Origin: Mesorhizobium sp. 131-2-1
GTDB taxonomy: Bacteria; Pseudomonadota; Alphaproteobacteria; Rhizobiales; Rhizobiaceae
Direction of reading: 5' to 3'
NCBI RefSeq assembly: GCF_016756535.1
Contig: NZ_AP023247.1
Location: 5,518,501 to 5,582,500 of the forward strand
DNA: 64,000 bases
The notes below the pieces were generated by a model that saw only the letters and a list, made by a program, of their open reading frames with translations, searched no databases and had not been told where the DNA came from. Made by a program: the position numbers and the translations under genes. This document shows positions 54,546 to 63,388 of the stretch, piece after piece (position 1 is the first letter of the stretch; each line of letters begins with the position of its first letter).

Positions 54546-54555
54546 ATATGGCTGA
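54496..54555 (+). pseudogene. Decayed 5' remnant of the enolase-family gene
   Basis: GTG at 54496 opens a 19-codon frame that reads ILEYRIAGYQFTRAGYG before TGA. The true gene start reads IADYRITRYQFARDRT, so 10 of about 15 residues agree. It is the plus-strand end of the duplicated block and is too short to encode an enzyme. Confidence 0.65.
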
Positions 54556-54714
54556 CCGGGGCTCATCGCGCAGCGCGCAACCGGTATCCTGAGCTGTTTG
54601 GAGTTCGTCGCTCTGCACAGATCTCTTGCCCCACCTCCCAGAACGCTTGGTGAATTCGCGCACAAGCCCGGTCGACAAAGGCATTGCCCGCTGTACTGGC
54701 GTGCTGTGGGCCGT

Positions 54715-54842
54715 CGTTTTGTGCCTAGCCGCTTGCCTCTTTCCCAAATCTGAAATATCTAAATCGCCTTCTGACATATCAGAGACCCAGTATGCGCATC
54801 GCAGACTATCGCATTACCCGCTATCAATTCGCTCGTGACCGG
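54715..54842. repeat. Duplicated control region, copy 2
   Basis: The working copy in front of the enolase-family gene. On the minus strand it retains a GntR-start remnant (GAGGCAAG followed by a broken start), then the shared motifs, then the enolase ATG at 54792. See copy 1 at 54425-54545. Confidence 0.75.
54750..54783. promoter_or_regulatory. Tandem operator-like motifs, enolase-proximal
   Basis: TCTGAAATATCTAA (54750-54763) and TCTGACATATCAGA (54770-54783), 20 bases apart. The second is a 12-of-14 palindrome. They end 8 bases before the ATG at 54792, so a bound GntR dimer would overlap the transcript start or ribosome site. Confidence 0.55.
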
Positions 54843-55955
54843 ACCATCGGTGACAGTCAGGTTCGCATCGATACGGCACACGTGGCCGCGCTTGAGCTCG
54901 TTGCCGAGAATGGCCTGGTCGGGCTGGGCTTTATCCAGAGCTTGTTTCACCCCCTGCCGGACCAGGCGGAGATCGTTCGGGTTTTTGACGAGGAAGCCTG
55001 GCCCGGTCTTGTCGGGCAATCGCCTTTGGCGCTTGTGCATCGGGTCCAGCGGCCTCGCGGCGGAAACCGGCGCGCCTTCGGCTTGCCTTTCGAGGAAGCC
55101 CTCCAGGTTGCGTTGTGGGATCTAGGCGCAAAGCTGGTCGGCCTGCCGTTGCACGAGCTGCTGGGAAGCCGGCGCAAGCGCGTGAAAGCCTACGCATCCG
55201 GTCTCGATTTCCACCTCAGCGACGATGAATTCCAGGCGTTCTTTGCCCATGCCGATGCCCTTGGTTACCGCGCGTTCAAGATCAAGGTGGGGCATCCCGA
55301 TTTCGACCGGGATCTGTCCCGGCTGGAACTGTTGAGAAAGACAGTGCGGCCCGGCTCGTCGATCATGATTGATGCCAACGAGGCTTGGGGAGCCAAAGAG
55401 GCATCGGTAAAACTGCAGAAAATTCATAGCCTTGGCTATGATCTGCTATGGGTCGAGGACCCTATCCTGCGCCATGACTTCGACGGTCTTCGCAACCTCA
55501 AGGCGGCGACGCCCTGGACGATGATCAATTCAGGCGAATACCTCGATGCGGCCGGCAAGCGCCTGTTGATGCAGGCCGGGGCGACCGACATGCTGAATGT
55601 CCATGGGCAGGTGACAGATGTGATGCGGATCGGCTGGCTGGCAGCCGAACTTGGCGTTCCGGTGACGCTTGGCAATACGTTTCTCGAAATCGGCGTCCAC
55701 ATGGCCTGTGCGCTGCCCGAAGTGGAGTGGCTCGAGTACTCGTTCCAGAACTTCGATCACCTGGTCGAGCAGACAATCGAAATTCATGACGGCTGGGTTC
55801 ATGCGCCCGATCGACCGGGCCATGGGCTGGTTTTGTCGGAAACTGCCCGTCTGGATTGGACGCGCCCCGAAATCCTGTCGCGCGAAGAACTTGGTGATGC
55901 GCCGGTCAACCCGCGGGTTGATGGGCGTGCCAACCTCGCGGCGAGCGCTGGATGA
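54792..55955 (+). CDS. Mandelate racemase/muconate lactonizing (enolase superfamily) enzyme
   Basis: 387 aa. Capping domain at the N-terminus (LELVAENGLVGLGFIQSLFH), then the barrel with the KxK motif FKIKVGHPDF (about residue 160), metal ligands Asp in IMIDANEAWG, Glu in LLWVEDPIL and Glu in INSGEYLDA. The usual C-terminal His motif region reads TLGNTFLEIGVHMACALPE. Such enzymes abstract a proton next to a carboxylate, often dehydrating a sugar acid. With the CUT1 importer next to it, a sugar-acid or uronate pathway is likely; the exact substrate is unknown. First gene of a five-gene operon. Confidence 0.9.
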   Translation: MRIADYRITRYQFARDRTIGDSQVRIDTAHVAALELVAENGLVGLGFIQSLFHPLPDQAEIVRVFDEEAWPGLVGQSPLALVHRVQRPRGGNRRAFGLPFEEALQVALWDLGAKLVGLPLHELLGSRRKRVKAYASGLDFHLSDDEFQAFFAHADALGYRAFKIKVGHPDFDRDLSRLELLRKTVRPGSSIMIDANEAWGAKEASVKLQKIHSLGYDLLWVEDPILRHDFDGLRNLKAATPWTMINSGEYLDAAGKRLLMQAGATDMLNVHGQVTDVMRIGWLAAELGVPVTLGNTFLEIGVHMACALPEVEWLEYSFQNFDHLVEQTIEIHDGWVHAPDRPGHGLVLSETARLDWTRPEILSREELGDAPVNPRVDGRANLAASAG

Positions 55956-55991
55956 AGCGAAAGCTTGTTAGACAACAAAGGGAGGAATGAC

Positions 55992-57254
55992 GTGCAGAGA
56001 CTGAAGATATTGACCGCTATTGCAACCATGATGGTGGCCTCGCCCGTGCTGGCACAGGAGATCACCGTATGGGACGTCAACGTGGACGATGCCGCCCACG
56101 CGACGTACTACGATCATGCGAAGGCCGCATTCGAGGCCGCGCACCCGGGAGCAACTCTCAACCTCCTGTCTCAGCCGGACGCCGAGTACTATACGCTGCT
56201 GGGCACGGCGCTCGCTTCGAAGGCCGGCCCCGACGTCATCTGGGCCAATGGTGGCGCCCAGGCCAAGGCCCTGGTCGGCGGGCTGATCCCGCTCGACGAC
56301 AAGCTGCCCGAACTGGTCTCGAAGCTCGTTGGAAAGTCGGCGTTCACCGGACCTGACGGCAAGCTGTACTTCATCCCGACGACGCTGCAGGGTCACGTCG
56401 TCTATTACAACAAGGCGCTTTACAAGGCCGCGGGGCTCGATCCGGAGAAGCCGCCGACGAGTTGGGCCGAACTGAGCAAGGTCTGCGACGCCTTCAAGGC
56501 GCAGGGTAAACCCGCCTGCTTCATGATGGCCAACAAGGAGGGCTACAACGCTGAATTCTTCCTGTCGGAAGCCGCGAACCAGTCACTGACCGCAAAGCAG
56601 CAGGCCGACTGGCTGGCGGGCAAGCTCCACTGGTCGGATCCGCCGATCAAGGCGATCCTGCAGGCCTGGGTCGATACCGCCAAGAATGGCTGGTATCAGG
56701 AGGGCGGTAACTCGCAGACCATGTTCATGGATGAGTTCGCCCTTTTCGAGCAGGGCGTCGGGGCCAACGTGATGGGTCTGCTCTCCAACGTCGCGCATTG
56801 GAAGCAGTTCGAGACCAACATGGGCGTCGACAAGGTCGGGGTCTATCCCATGCCCTCGCCGACCGTTGCCGCCGACCAGCATGAAGGTGCTCCCGGCGTT
56901 CCGCTTGATGGCGGCGTTGGCTACGGCGTGAACAAGGACTCTGCGAACATCGATCTCGCCGTCGACGCGGTGCGAATCCTCGCTTCGCCGGAAGTCCTGT
57001 CATACCTGGTCAACGACACCGGTTCGGTGCCGGCAAACACCGAAGTCAATACATCCGGCATCGACAGCCCTGGCCTCAAGCAGATCATGGGCTGGCTTGC
57101 GACCAGAGCCGTTCCGACCACGCATGCCAATTCTTCGGCGGCCGAGCTCGATGAATGGCACCACCAGAGCCAGCTTCTGTTCAACGGTGAAACCACCGTG
57201 GACCAGGCCGCGGCTGCTCTGGACAAGGTCCAGGCGGAAGCCAAGCCGCAATAG
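55992..57254 (+). CDS. Carbohydrate ABC transporter substrate-binding protein (CUT1)
   Basis: 420 aa SBP_bac_1 family. Signal peptide RLKILTAIATMMVASPVLA, cleaved before QEITVWDVN. Core: YYDHAKAAFEAAHPGATLNL, GPDVIWANGGAQAKALV and YKAAGLDPEKPPTSWAELSK. The GTG at 55992 is used: AAAGGGAGGA lies 5 bases before it, and the ATG at 55987 is out of frame and stops after five codons. The frame opens further left at 55965, but the extra residues precede the ribosome site. Captures the sugar or oligosaccharide for the permeases that follow. Confidence 0.92.
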   Translation: MQRLKILTAIATMMVASPVLAQEITVWDVNVDDAAHATYYDHAKAAFEAAHPGATLNLLSQPDAEYYTLLGTALASKAGPDVIWANGGAQAKALVGGLIPLDDKLPELVSKLVGKSAFTGPDGKLYFIPTTLQGHVVYYNKALYKAAGLDPEKPPTSWAELSKVCDAFKAQGKPACFMMANKEGYNAEFFLSEAANQSLTAKQQADWLAGKLHWSDPPIKAILQAWVDTAKNGWYQEGGNSQTMFMDEFALFEQGVGANVMGLLSNVAHWKQFETNMGVDKVGVYPMPSPTVAADQHEGAPGVPLDGGVGYGVNKDSANIDLAVDAVRILASPEVLSYLVNDTGSVPANTEVNTSGIDSPGLKQIMGWLATRAVPTTHANSSAAELDEWHHQSQLLFNGETTVDQAAAALDKVQAEAKPQ

Positions 57255-57318
57255 CAATCTTCCCACGGACAGGGGGCGCTACGACGCGCTCCCCGTCCCC
57301 GCATCCAGTGACGTGCCC

Positions 57319-58245
57319 ATGAGTGCCAATTCGCTACACCAGACAGGCCAGGCCGCGCGGCCCCGTACCCGCCCAGGTCGGAGCCGCCGAGCAGAGGCGC
57401 GCGTTGCGGTGCTGTTCCTGCTTCCAGCCATCCTGCTCGTTCTGGTGTTCCGCATCTTCCCACTGTTCTGGGGGTTTGGCATCTCCCTGACCAGTGCGAC
57501 TTCGACCGATCCGGGCCAGTTCATTGGCGCCGGCAACTATCTGCGCGCGCTGGACGACCCGAATTTCCGCTCCGCCATGGCCAACGCCGTCGTGGTGCTG
57601 CTATCGGTGCCGATCTTTGTGACCATCCCGATGCTGCTGGCCATCCTGATCCACCAGGGCGTGCCGGGACGCACGTTTTTCCGCTCCGTCTATTTCTTTC
57701 CCGCCATTCTCTCGAGCGTCATCATCGGTTCTATTTTCAGCGTGGTGCTGAGCTTCAATGGCAATCTGAACGCGTTGCTAAACCTCGCGGGGATCAGCGG
57801 TGTGGACTGGCTGGGGCACTCGGCGACCGCACTTCCGGTGACACTGGCGATCCAATGCTGGTCGACCTTCGGCATGGGCGTGCTGATCTTCCTTGCCGGT
57901 CTGTCGACCGTTTCCAAGGAAATGGTCGAAGCGGCACGTCTCGACGGCGCCAAGATGTGGCAGATCTGGTGGCATGTCATCATCCCGGAGCTTCGCCCGA
58001 TCATCGAGTTCTCGACGGTGATCACGACCATCGGCCTGCTGACTTCGATGTTCGGCCTGATCTACGTGCTGACCGGCGGCGGGCCCGGCACGGCGACGAC
58101 GGTGCCCGAATATCTGATCTGGGCGGCACAGGGCAAGCTCAACCGACCCGCCTACGCCGCGGCCATCTCGATGGTCCTGTTTGTCATGACGAGCATTCTC
58201 GCCTGGCTGCAGATTCGCATCATGTCACGCAACGCGAATATCTGA
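57319..58245 (+). CDS. Carbohydrate ABC transporter permease (MalF/UgpA type)
   Basis: 308 aa with six hydrophobic segments. First TM: VAVLFLLPAILLVLVFRIFP. Coupling loop: MVEAARLDGAKMWQIWWHVI followed by IPELRPIIEF. It pairs with the next gene as the membrane channel. ATG 57319; a GTG two codons earlier is also possible. The start lies 64 bases after the binding-protein stop. Confidence 0.92.
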   Translation: MSANSLHQTGQAARPRTRPGRSRRAEARVAVLFLLPAILLVLVFRIFPLFWGFGISLTSATSTDPGQFIGAGNYLRALDDPNFRSAMANAVVVLLSVPIFVTIPMLLAILIHQGVPGRTFFRSVYFFPAILSSVIIGSIFSVVLSFNGNLNALLNLAGISGVDWLGHSATALPVTLAIQCWSTFGMGVLIFLAGLSTVSKEMVEAARLDGAKMWQIWWHVIIPELRPIIEFSTVITTIGLLTSMFGLIYVLTGGGPGTATTVPEYLIWAAQGKLNRPAYAAAISMVLFVMTSILAWLQIRIMSRNANI

Positions 58246-58255
58246 GGGGGGCGTC

Positions 58256-59089
58256 GTGTCAGGAGCAGGAAAACGACAGCGGCTGACCCTCAGGATCGCG
58301 GCGATCCCGATGGGGTTGCTGGCCGTGAGCTGCCTTTACCCGATCTTTTTCGCGGTCAACAACGCACTCAAGACACGTCACGATTACATGCTCGACCGCT
58401 TCGGGCTGGCCATGCAGCCCACGCTCGACAACTTCGTGCAGGCCTGGACCCGCGCGCACCTCGATGAGTACTTCCTCAATTCCGTGATTGCGACGCTCGG
58501 GGCGGTCATCCTGTTGATGGTCGTGTCTTCCATGGCCGGCTTCGCCCTCGCCTCGCTGCGCTTTCCCTATCGGCGCTTCCTGTTTGCGGTAATCCTGTCG
58601 TCGCTGATGATCCCCGTGCAGGTCGTGCTCGTGCCCTTCATGCGCACGATGCTTGCCCTCAACCTCGTCAACACGCACATCGGGCTCATCCTGTCATACA
58701 CGGCATTTTTCCTGCCTTTCTCGGTCTACATGATGACGGCTTTCTACTCGGGGCTGCCGCGCGAGCTGATCGAAGCGGCGCGGATCGACGGGGCCACGCT
58801 GCTGCAGGTCTGGTGGCACGTGATGCTGCCCCTGGGGACGCCGGCATTGGTGACGCTGGCTATCCTCAACACCCTGAGCTGCTGGAACGACATTCTGATT
58901 TCCCTGCTGGTCATGCAGAAGCACCGCACCCTTATGGTGGGGATTTCCGCGCTCAAGGGCCAGTACTCGGACCAGATACCCCTGTTTACCGCCGGCATCG
59001 TCATCGCTGCGGCTCCGATCGTGGTTCTCTACATCCTGTTCCAGCGGCGAATTGTTTCGGGCATCGCCGTGGGCGCAGTGAAAGGTTAG
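58256..59089 (+). CDS. Carbohydrate ABC transporter permease (MalG/UgpE type)
   Basis: 277 aa. TM segments include IPMGLLAVSCLYPIFFAVNN and ILLMVVSSMAGFALASLRF; coupling loop ELIEAARIDGATLLQVWWHV with MLPLGTPALVTLAIL. GTG 58256 is preceded by GAGGGGGGC. Ten bases separate it from the first permease, and its stop is three bases before the ATPase ATG. Confidence 0.92.
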   Translation: MSGAGKRQRLTLRIAAIPMGLLAVSCLYPIFFAVNNALKTRHDYMLDRFGLAMQPTLDNFVQAWTRAHLDEYFLNSVIATLGAVILLMVVSSMAGFALASLRFPYRRFLFAVILSSLMIPVQVVLVPFMRTMLALNLVNTHIGLILSYTAFFLPFSVYMMTAFYSGLPRELIEAARIDGATLLQVWWHVMLPLGTPALVTLAILNTLSCWNDILISLLVMQKHRTLMVGISALKGQYSDQIPLFTAGIVIAAAPIVVLYILFQRRIVSGIAVGAVKG

Positions 59090-59092
59090 TCG

Positions 59093-60148
59093 ATGGCGCG
59101 TGTCGAACTGAAACAGGTCAGCAAGAGCTTTGGATCGACGGACGTTATCCGCGATGTCTCGCTTTCGATCGAGGAGGGCGAGTTCGCAGTATTCGTGGGC
59201 CCGTCGGGCTGCGGAAAATCCACCCTGCTGCGCATGATTGCCGGGCTCGAAGAGACGAGCGGGGGCGAGATCTTCATCGGCGGTGACGACGTGACCGATG
59301 CCGAGCCTGCCGACCGGGGCGTGGCGATGGTGTTCCAGTCCTATGCGCTCTATCCGCACATGACGGTGGCGGACAACATGAGCTTCGGCCTGCGGATGGC
59401 GCACCGCCCGAAGGAGGAAATCGCCAACAAGGTCGGGCGCGCGGCCAAGGTCCTGCAGCTCGAAGACTATTTGCAGCGCAAGCCGGCTCAGCTCTCGGGA
59501 GGACAGCGCCAGCGGGTCGCAATAGGACGCGCGATCGTGCGCGACCCGAAGGTGTTTCTCTTCGATGAGCCGCTTAGTAATCTGGATGCCGAGCTGCGGG
59601 TGCAGATGCGCGTGGAACTGGCCAAGCTCCACCGGGTGCTTGGCAACACCATGATCTATGTGACGCACGACCAGACTGAAGCCCTGACCATGGCCGATCG
59701 GATCGTCGTGCTGCGAAGTGGGCGCATCGAGCAGATCGGCACACCGCAAAACCTCTATCAAGATCCCGACAACGCGTTCGTCGCGGGCTTCATCGGCTCT
59801 CCCCGGATGAACTTTCTGACCGCCATTGTGCAGCCGGGGGGCCGTCTGGCGTTTGGAGGCCGGGAGATGGACAGTCCGGCACAGACCACGCTTGAGCCCG
59901 GACGGAAACTGCAGCTGGGTTTGAGGCCCGAGCATCTCGACCAGGACAAGGGCATCGACCTCGAGGCGAACGTGGAATTCGTCGAAGCGATGGGCTCCAC
60001 GTCCTATGTCCATGCCACGCTGGCGACCGGCGAGACCATCATCGCGGAGCGGCGGTCGTCGCAACCAAGGACCGGCGACAAGATCATCCTGCATTTTGCG
60101 CCCGCATCGGCGCGGCTCTTCGGCGAAGACGGAGAACGCATCCGGTGA
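59093..60148 (+). CDS. Carbohydrate ABC transporter ATP-binding protein (MalK/UgpC type)
   Basis: 351 aa. Walker A GPSGCGKSTLLRMIAG, Q-loop MVFQSYALYPHM, signature LSGGQRQRVAIGRAI, Walker B VFLFDEPLSNLD, H-loop YVTHDQTEAL. A C-terminal TOBE-like domain starts near residue 235 (GSPRMNFLTAIVQPGGRLAF) as in other CUT1 ATPases. It energises the two permeases. Last gene of the enolase-transporter operon and convergent with the aldolase/aminotransferase operon. Confidence 0.95.
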   Translation: MARVELKQVSKSFGSTDVIRDVSLSIEEGEFAVFVGPSGCGKSTLLRMIAGLEETSGGEIFIGGDDVTDAEPADRGVAMVFQSYALYPHMTVADNMSFGLRMAHRPKEEIANKVGRAAKVLQLEDYLQRKPAQLSGGQRQRVAIGRAIVRDPKVFLFDEPLSNLDAELRVQMRVELAKLHRVLGNTMIYVTHDQTEALTMADRIVVLRSGRIEQIGTPQNLYQDPDNAFVAGFIGSPRMNFLTAIVQPGGRLAFGGREMDSPAQTTLEPGRKLQLGLRPEHLDQDKGIDLEANVEFVEAMGSTSYVHATLATGETIIAERRSSQPRTGDKIILHFAPASARLFGEDGERIR

Positions 60149-60316
60149 GCGTTACATATTCTTCAACAATCTTGCGGTTACGCCCCGGCGCGGCCCGCTC
60201 CCCATCTGCACCGGCAGGCAGCGTGATTGATCGAGCAGATGAGCGACGGGCCTGATGAACCAAGGCGGCTCATCACCGTTCAAGGCAGGGCTTTCGCCGG
60301 AAATCTAAGCAGCACG
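60149..60316. other. Convergent intergenic region
   Basis: 168 bases between the ATPase and SDR stops. GATGAGC (60238-60244) and GCTCATC (60268-60274) could form a 7-bp hairpin, without a T-run. Nothing else seen. Confidence 0.4.
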
Positions 60317-61117
60317 CTACCGCACTTTTGTTGCCACTTTCCCGACATCCGGCAACTCTGACACGGTCTTGCCCAGAATCCATAACTTTGTCGGCTTTGG
60401 CAGTATATGCGCCAGCCGAATTAACCAGCGCATGACAAAGGGAAAAAGGTAGTCGGCCTTCTCTTTCCTGAGCGCGTACATGATGTGGTCGACAGCCTTT
60501 TCAGTGGAGATTTCCAGTGGCGCCGGCATGCCATCGTTGGAGGTTGCTTCGGTGGCTACGAAACCCGGGTATACCGTGATGAACTTGATGCCATAACGGG
60601 CGAATTCGATGCGGCAGGTGTCGATCAGAAGCATCGCCGCGCCCTTGGCCGCCGAATAGGGACCTTGAAGTGGCACGCCGAGAAACCCGGCCAGCGAATT
60701 GGTGTGTGCCACATAGCCACCGCCCTGCTGCATCATCTGCTTCGAAACCGGGAATAGGTAGTTGACGACCACGTCGTAGTTCGAACGCATGTAGGCATTG
60801 ACGTCGCTGGCGTTCATCACCCGCATGTCGAGAGCCGGAGCGCCGCCTGCATTGAGATAAACCATATCGATGCGGCCATAGTGCTCCACCACCTTTTTCA
60901 CGACATCTGCGGCGGCGGCGGCTTCGGTCGCGTCGGCCGCTATTGGCATGCATTGGCCGCCTGCTTTGCGGATTTCCTCAGCCAATTTGATTAGCATCGG
61001 TTCGCGCCGCGCCGTGACGATGACCTGGGCGCCCTCGCCGGCCAGCCTCTTTGCCAGAACCCGGCCCATGCCGCTGGAGGCGCCAACGATCAAAATAATC
61101 TTTCCCGAAAATTGCAC
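60317..61117 (-). CDS. Short-chain dehydrogenase/reductase
   Basis: 266 aa. Cofactor motif ILIVGASSGMGRVLAKRLAG, LNAGG on strand 4, catalytic Ser in THTNSLAG-like HTNSLAGFLG and the YxxxK motif GPYSAAKGAAML. Reduces or oxidises a carbonyl with NAD(P). The C-terminal segment RWLIRLAHILPKPTKLWIL is hydrophobic. The start is GTG 61117 with AGAGGA 7 bases upstream; the TTG at 61141 has no ribosome site. 151 bases after the aldolase-like gene on the same strand. Confidence 0.9.
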   Translation of the reverse strand: MQFSGKIILIVGASSGMGRVLAKRLAGEGAQVIVTARREPMLIKLAEEIRKAGGQCMPIAADATEAAAAADVVKKVVEHYGRIDMVYLNAGGAPALDMRVMNASDVNAYMRSNYDVVVNYLFPVSKQMMQQGGGYVAHTNSLAGFLGVPLQGPYSAAKGAAMLLIDTCRIEFARYGIKFITVYPGFVATEATSNDGMPAPLEISTEKAVDHIMYALRKEKADYLFPFVMRWLIRLAHILPKPTKLWILGKTVSELPDVGKVATKVR

Positions 61118-61268
61118 GATTGATCCTCTGTGCTTGGTCAAGCCGCCTTAGCTCGATGTTGTTCCGCCCAATTGCCATACTGGTCTGCCATCCGGACGCT
61201 CGCCGTCTTGTTGGCGCTTCCCAGAACATCGCGGGTGCCTTCCGGGAGGGTCAACCGCCCCCGGTTGT

Positions 61269-61925
61269 TCAGTATCCGGCCTTCATGATCGACCGCTCGC
61301 CCCGAAGATGGTGTGCAGCGGCATCCTTCTGATCTTTCTTAAGACGTCCGTTGGCGATGAACTTGATTAGCCACGGAATGTGCTTGACGTTGACCGTGGC
61401 ACTTTGCGCGAGAACGAAGCATTCCGCGCATTTTTCGAGGATTTCAATATTGAGCAGCAGGCGCTCTAGGCCCATGCCGAAGCACAGGGCCATGTCATCG
61501 AGACAATAGGCGTTAGCACCGTTTGACAGGGCTGCTATCAGTCCATCCGTCGACCGCATTCCAACCCCTTTCGCCTCAACGCCGAGATGGCGAACTTGCT
61601 CATCGAAGACCGGCGGGAGGGACATGTCCAGCCGCGCCAATAGCGATGTCCAGGTAAGCCCGCCGGCGGCGATAGCTCCGACATCAGGGCGGGACAGATA
61701 GATCCGGTGATGCAATTCCCTGGGCGTCCCGGAAAGGCTCGTCCATTCGAAGACGTCGGGAACATCTTGCCTTGCATCGATCCGGACACTGACGAAGGCA
61801 TCTTGTTCCGGGATACGCTGGGAAAGTGTATCCCCTGGCTTCAGAAGCCCTTTTTTGGCGGCGAGCCTCGCTGCTGCCAGGCCGAGGGCCTCCTCGATCT
61901 GTGAGTTGTCGACTTTCACCAGCAT
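61269..61925 (-). CDS. Class II aldolase-like protein lacking the zinc ligands
   Basis: 218 aa. The fold pattern is that of class II aldolase/adducin heads: KGLLKPGDTLSQRIPEQDAF, ELHHRIYLSRPDVGAI (residues 70-85), and the C-terminal helix ERLLLNIEILEKCAECFVLA. The metal HxH that follows PDVGA in the family (VHTH in the sister gene) reads AAGGLTW here, and the HG motif reads CLDDMALCFG, so the zinc site is missing. It is probably a non-catalytic partner or has a new function. ATG 61925 starts one base after the aminotransferase TGA. Confidence 0.85.
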   Translation of the reverse strand: MLVKVDNSQIEEALGLAAARLAAKKGLLKPGDTLSQRIPEQDAFVSVRIDARQDVPDVFEWTSLSGTPRELHHRIYLSRPDVGAIAAGGLTWTSLLARLDMSLPPVFDEQVRHLGVEAKGVGMRSTDGLIAALSNGANAYCLDDMALCFGMGLERLLLNIEILEKCAECFVLAQSATVNVKHIPWLIKFIANGRLKKDQKDAAAHHLRGERSIMKAGY

Positions 61926-61926
61926 G

Positions 61927-63387
61927 TCACACCAGACGGAACACAGCTTCAAAACGTTCAAGCGCATCGTCGATCACGTCGTCGGTGTCAGCCATGCTGG
62001 TGTAAATGCGACTGCCTGCGAGCGTGAGAATGCCATGGGCGAGATAGGCGGCGCCCATTTCCTCCATCAGGTGTTTGCGTGCGTTGGCCTCCCGCATCAG
62101 CTTGATGGGGTTGCGCATGCTCATCAGAAGCACGGCCGAGGTTTGGAGATGCACGATGGAACCCATGTTGTAGACGACATACGGCAGGCCGAGCCGGTTG
62201 AGGATTTCCTTCAATCCCTTGGCAAGTCGGTCTCCGGCCCGGCCGGCAAGAACAGGTGCATTCGTGCGTGCCATTTCCTCGATCGCATAATAGCCAGCGA
62301 CGCAGGAGAGTGGGTTCGCAGAGAGAGTACCGCCGACGAAAGCACGTTTGCTCGACGTGCCGATGCCGCCGACCAGCGTCATCATGATTTCCTTCCGGCC
62401 ACCGATGCCGCCCGCCATCAGATAGCCACCCGTGAGGCACTTGCCAAACACGGTGATGTCGGGATTCACGTTGAAATAGCCTTGGGCGCCACCCATGCCG
62501 ACGCGGAAACCGGTAACGACCTCGTCGAAGATCAACAATGCGCCAAATTCATCGCAAAGCTTTCGGACTTCACGGTTGTATTCGGGAGTTACAGGCCGCG
62601 TACCGCTTTCTGGCCCTAGAGGTTCCACGATGACAGCGGCTGTCCCACCGCGAATACGGTTCAGCATCAGCTTTCGGCGCAGCGTGCCAAGCTCGTTGGG
62701 GAAGACTTCTTGCGTATAGGCTGTGGCGCCTTTCGGAATACCCGTGGCTTCGCGCCGACCGGTGCCGGGCACACGCATGCCGTAGACCATCTGATCGCTC
62801 CAGCCGTGATAATCGCCGCCGACCTTGATCACCCACTTCTTGCCGGTATAGACCCGCGCGAGGCGGATCGCGCCCATGCACGCCTCGGTGCCAGACCCGA
62901 GCATGCGGAACATCTCGATGCCCGGCATGTATTGCCGAATGATCTCGGCGAGCTTGAATTCGTATTCGTGCAGAAGGCCGGTAACCGGGCCGCATTCGTC
63001 GATCAACTGATGGGCCTTCTCGCGCACTGGCCGGTAGTTGGAACCAAGGAGTGTCGGTCCGCCCGCCTGCAGAAAATCGATGTAGCGGTTGCCATCTGCG
63101 TCCCACATATGGGCGCCGTCGACCTTGGCGGCGGCGATCGGGAACGGATAGTTGAAGGCGAGGTTATGCTGGACCCCACCGGGGATAACCTCGTTCGCCC
63201 GCTTGGCCCAAGCCTTGGAGGTCGAGCATTTCTTTTCGAAGTAGTCGATCACCTTTGCCATGTTGGCCTTGGAAATTCCGCGCAGCGGCTGCTTGAGCAG
63301 GGCGTTCAAACGATCCATGAGGTCTTTGTTGTCTGGCCAGGCGCTGATGCTATAGGAAGGCTCCTGGGTACGAGCTGCCATGTCCAT
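61927..63387 (-). CDS. Class III aminotransferase (glutamate-1-semialdehyde-aminomutase-like)
   Basis: 486 aa PLP enzyme. Substrate-side loop NYPFPIAAAKVDGAHMWDAD, phosphate-binding FRMLGSGTEACMGAIRLAR, LLIFDEVVTGFRVG with the PLP-ring Asp, and the Schiff-base Lys in TVFGKCLTGGYLMAGGIGG. The family covers GSA aminomutase and many omega-transaminases; the acceptor here is unknown. The ATG at 63387 follows the aldolase stop (TGA then AATG) and has GGGAG 6 bases upstream. Flanked on both sides by aldolase-type genes. Confidence 0.9.
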   Translation of the reverse strand: MDMAARTQEPSYSISAWPDNKDLMDRLNALLKQPLRGISKANMAKVIDYFEKKCSTSKAWAKRANEVIPGGVQHNLAFNYPFPIAAAKVDGAHMWDADGNRYIDFLQAGGPTLLGSNYRPVREKAHQLIDECGPVTGLLHEYEFKLAEIIRQYMPGIEMFRMLGSGTEACMGAIRLARVYTGKKWVIKVGGDYHGWSDQMVYGMRVPGTGRREATGIPKGATAYTQEVFPNELGTLRRKLMLNRIRGGTAAVIVEPLGPESGTRPVTPEYNREVRKLCDEFGALLIFDEVVTGFRVGMGGAQGYFNVNPDITVFGKCLTGGYLMAGGIGGRKEIMMTLVGGIGTSSKRAFVGGTLSANPLSCVAGYYAIEEMARTNAPVLAGRAGDRLAKGLKEILNRLGLPYVVYNMGSIVHLQTSAVLLMSMRNPIKLMREANARKHLMEEMGAAYLAHGILTLAGSRIYTSMADTDDVIDDALERFEAVFRLV

Positions 63388-63388
63388 T

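Noticed and set aside
58694..60094. 466-codon minus-strand frame
   Set aside because: Antisense to the MalK-type ATPase and permease; low-complexity His/Arg/Gln translation.
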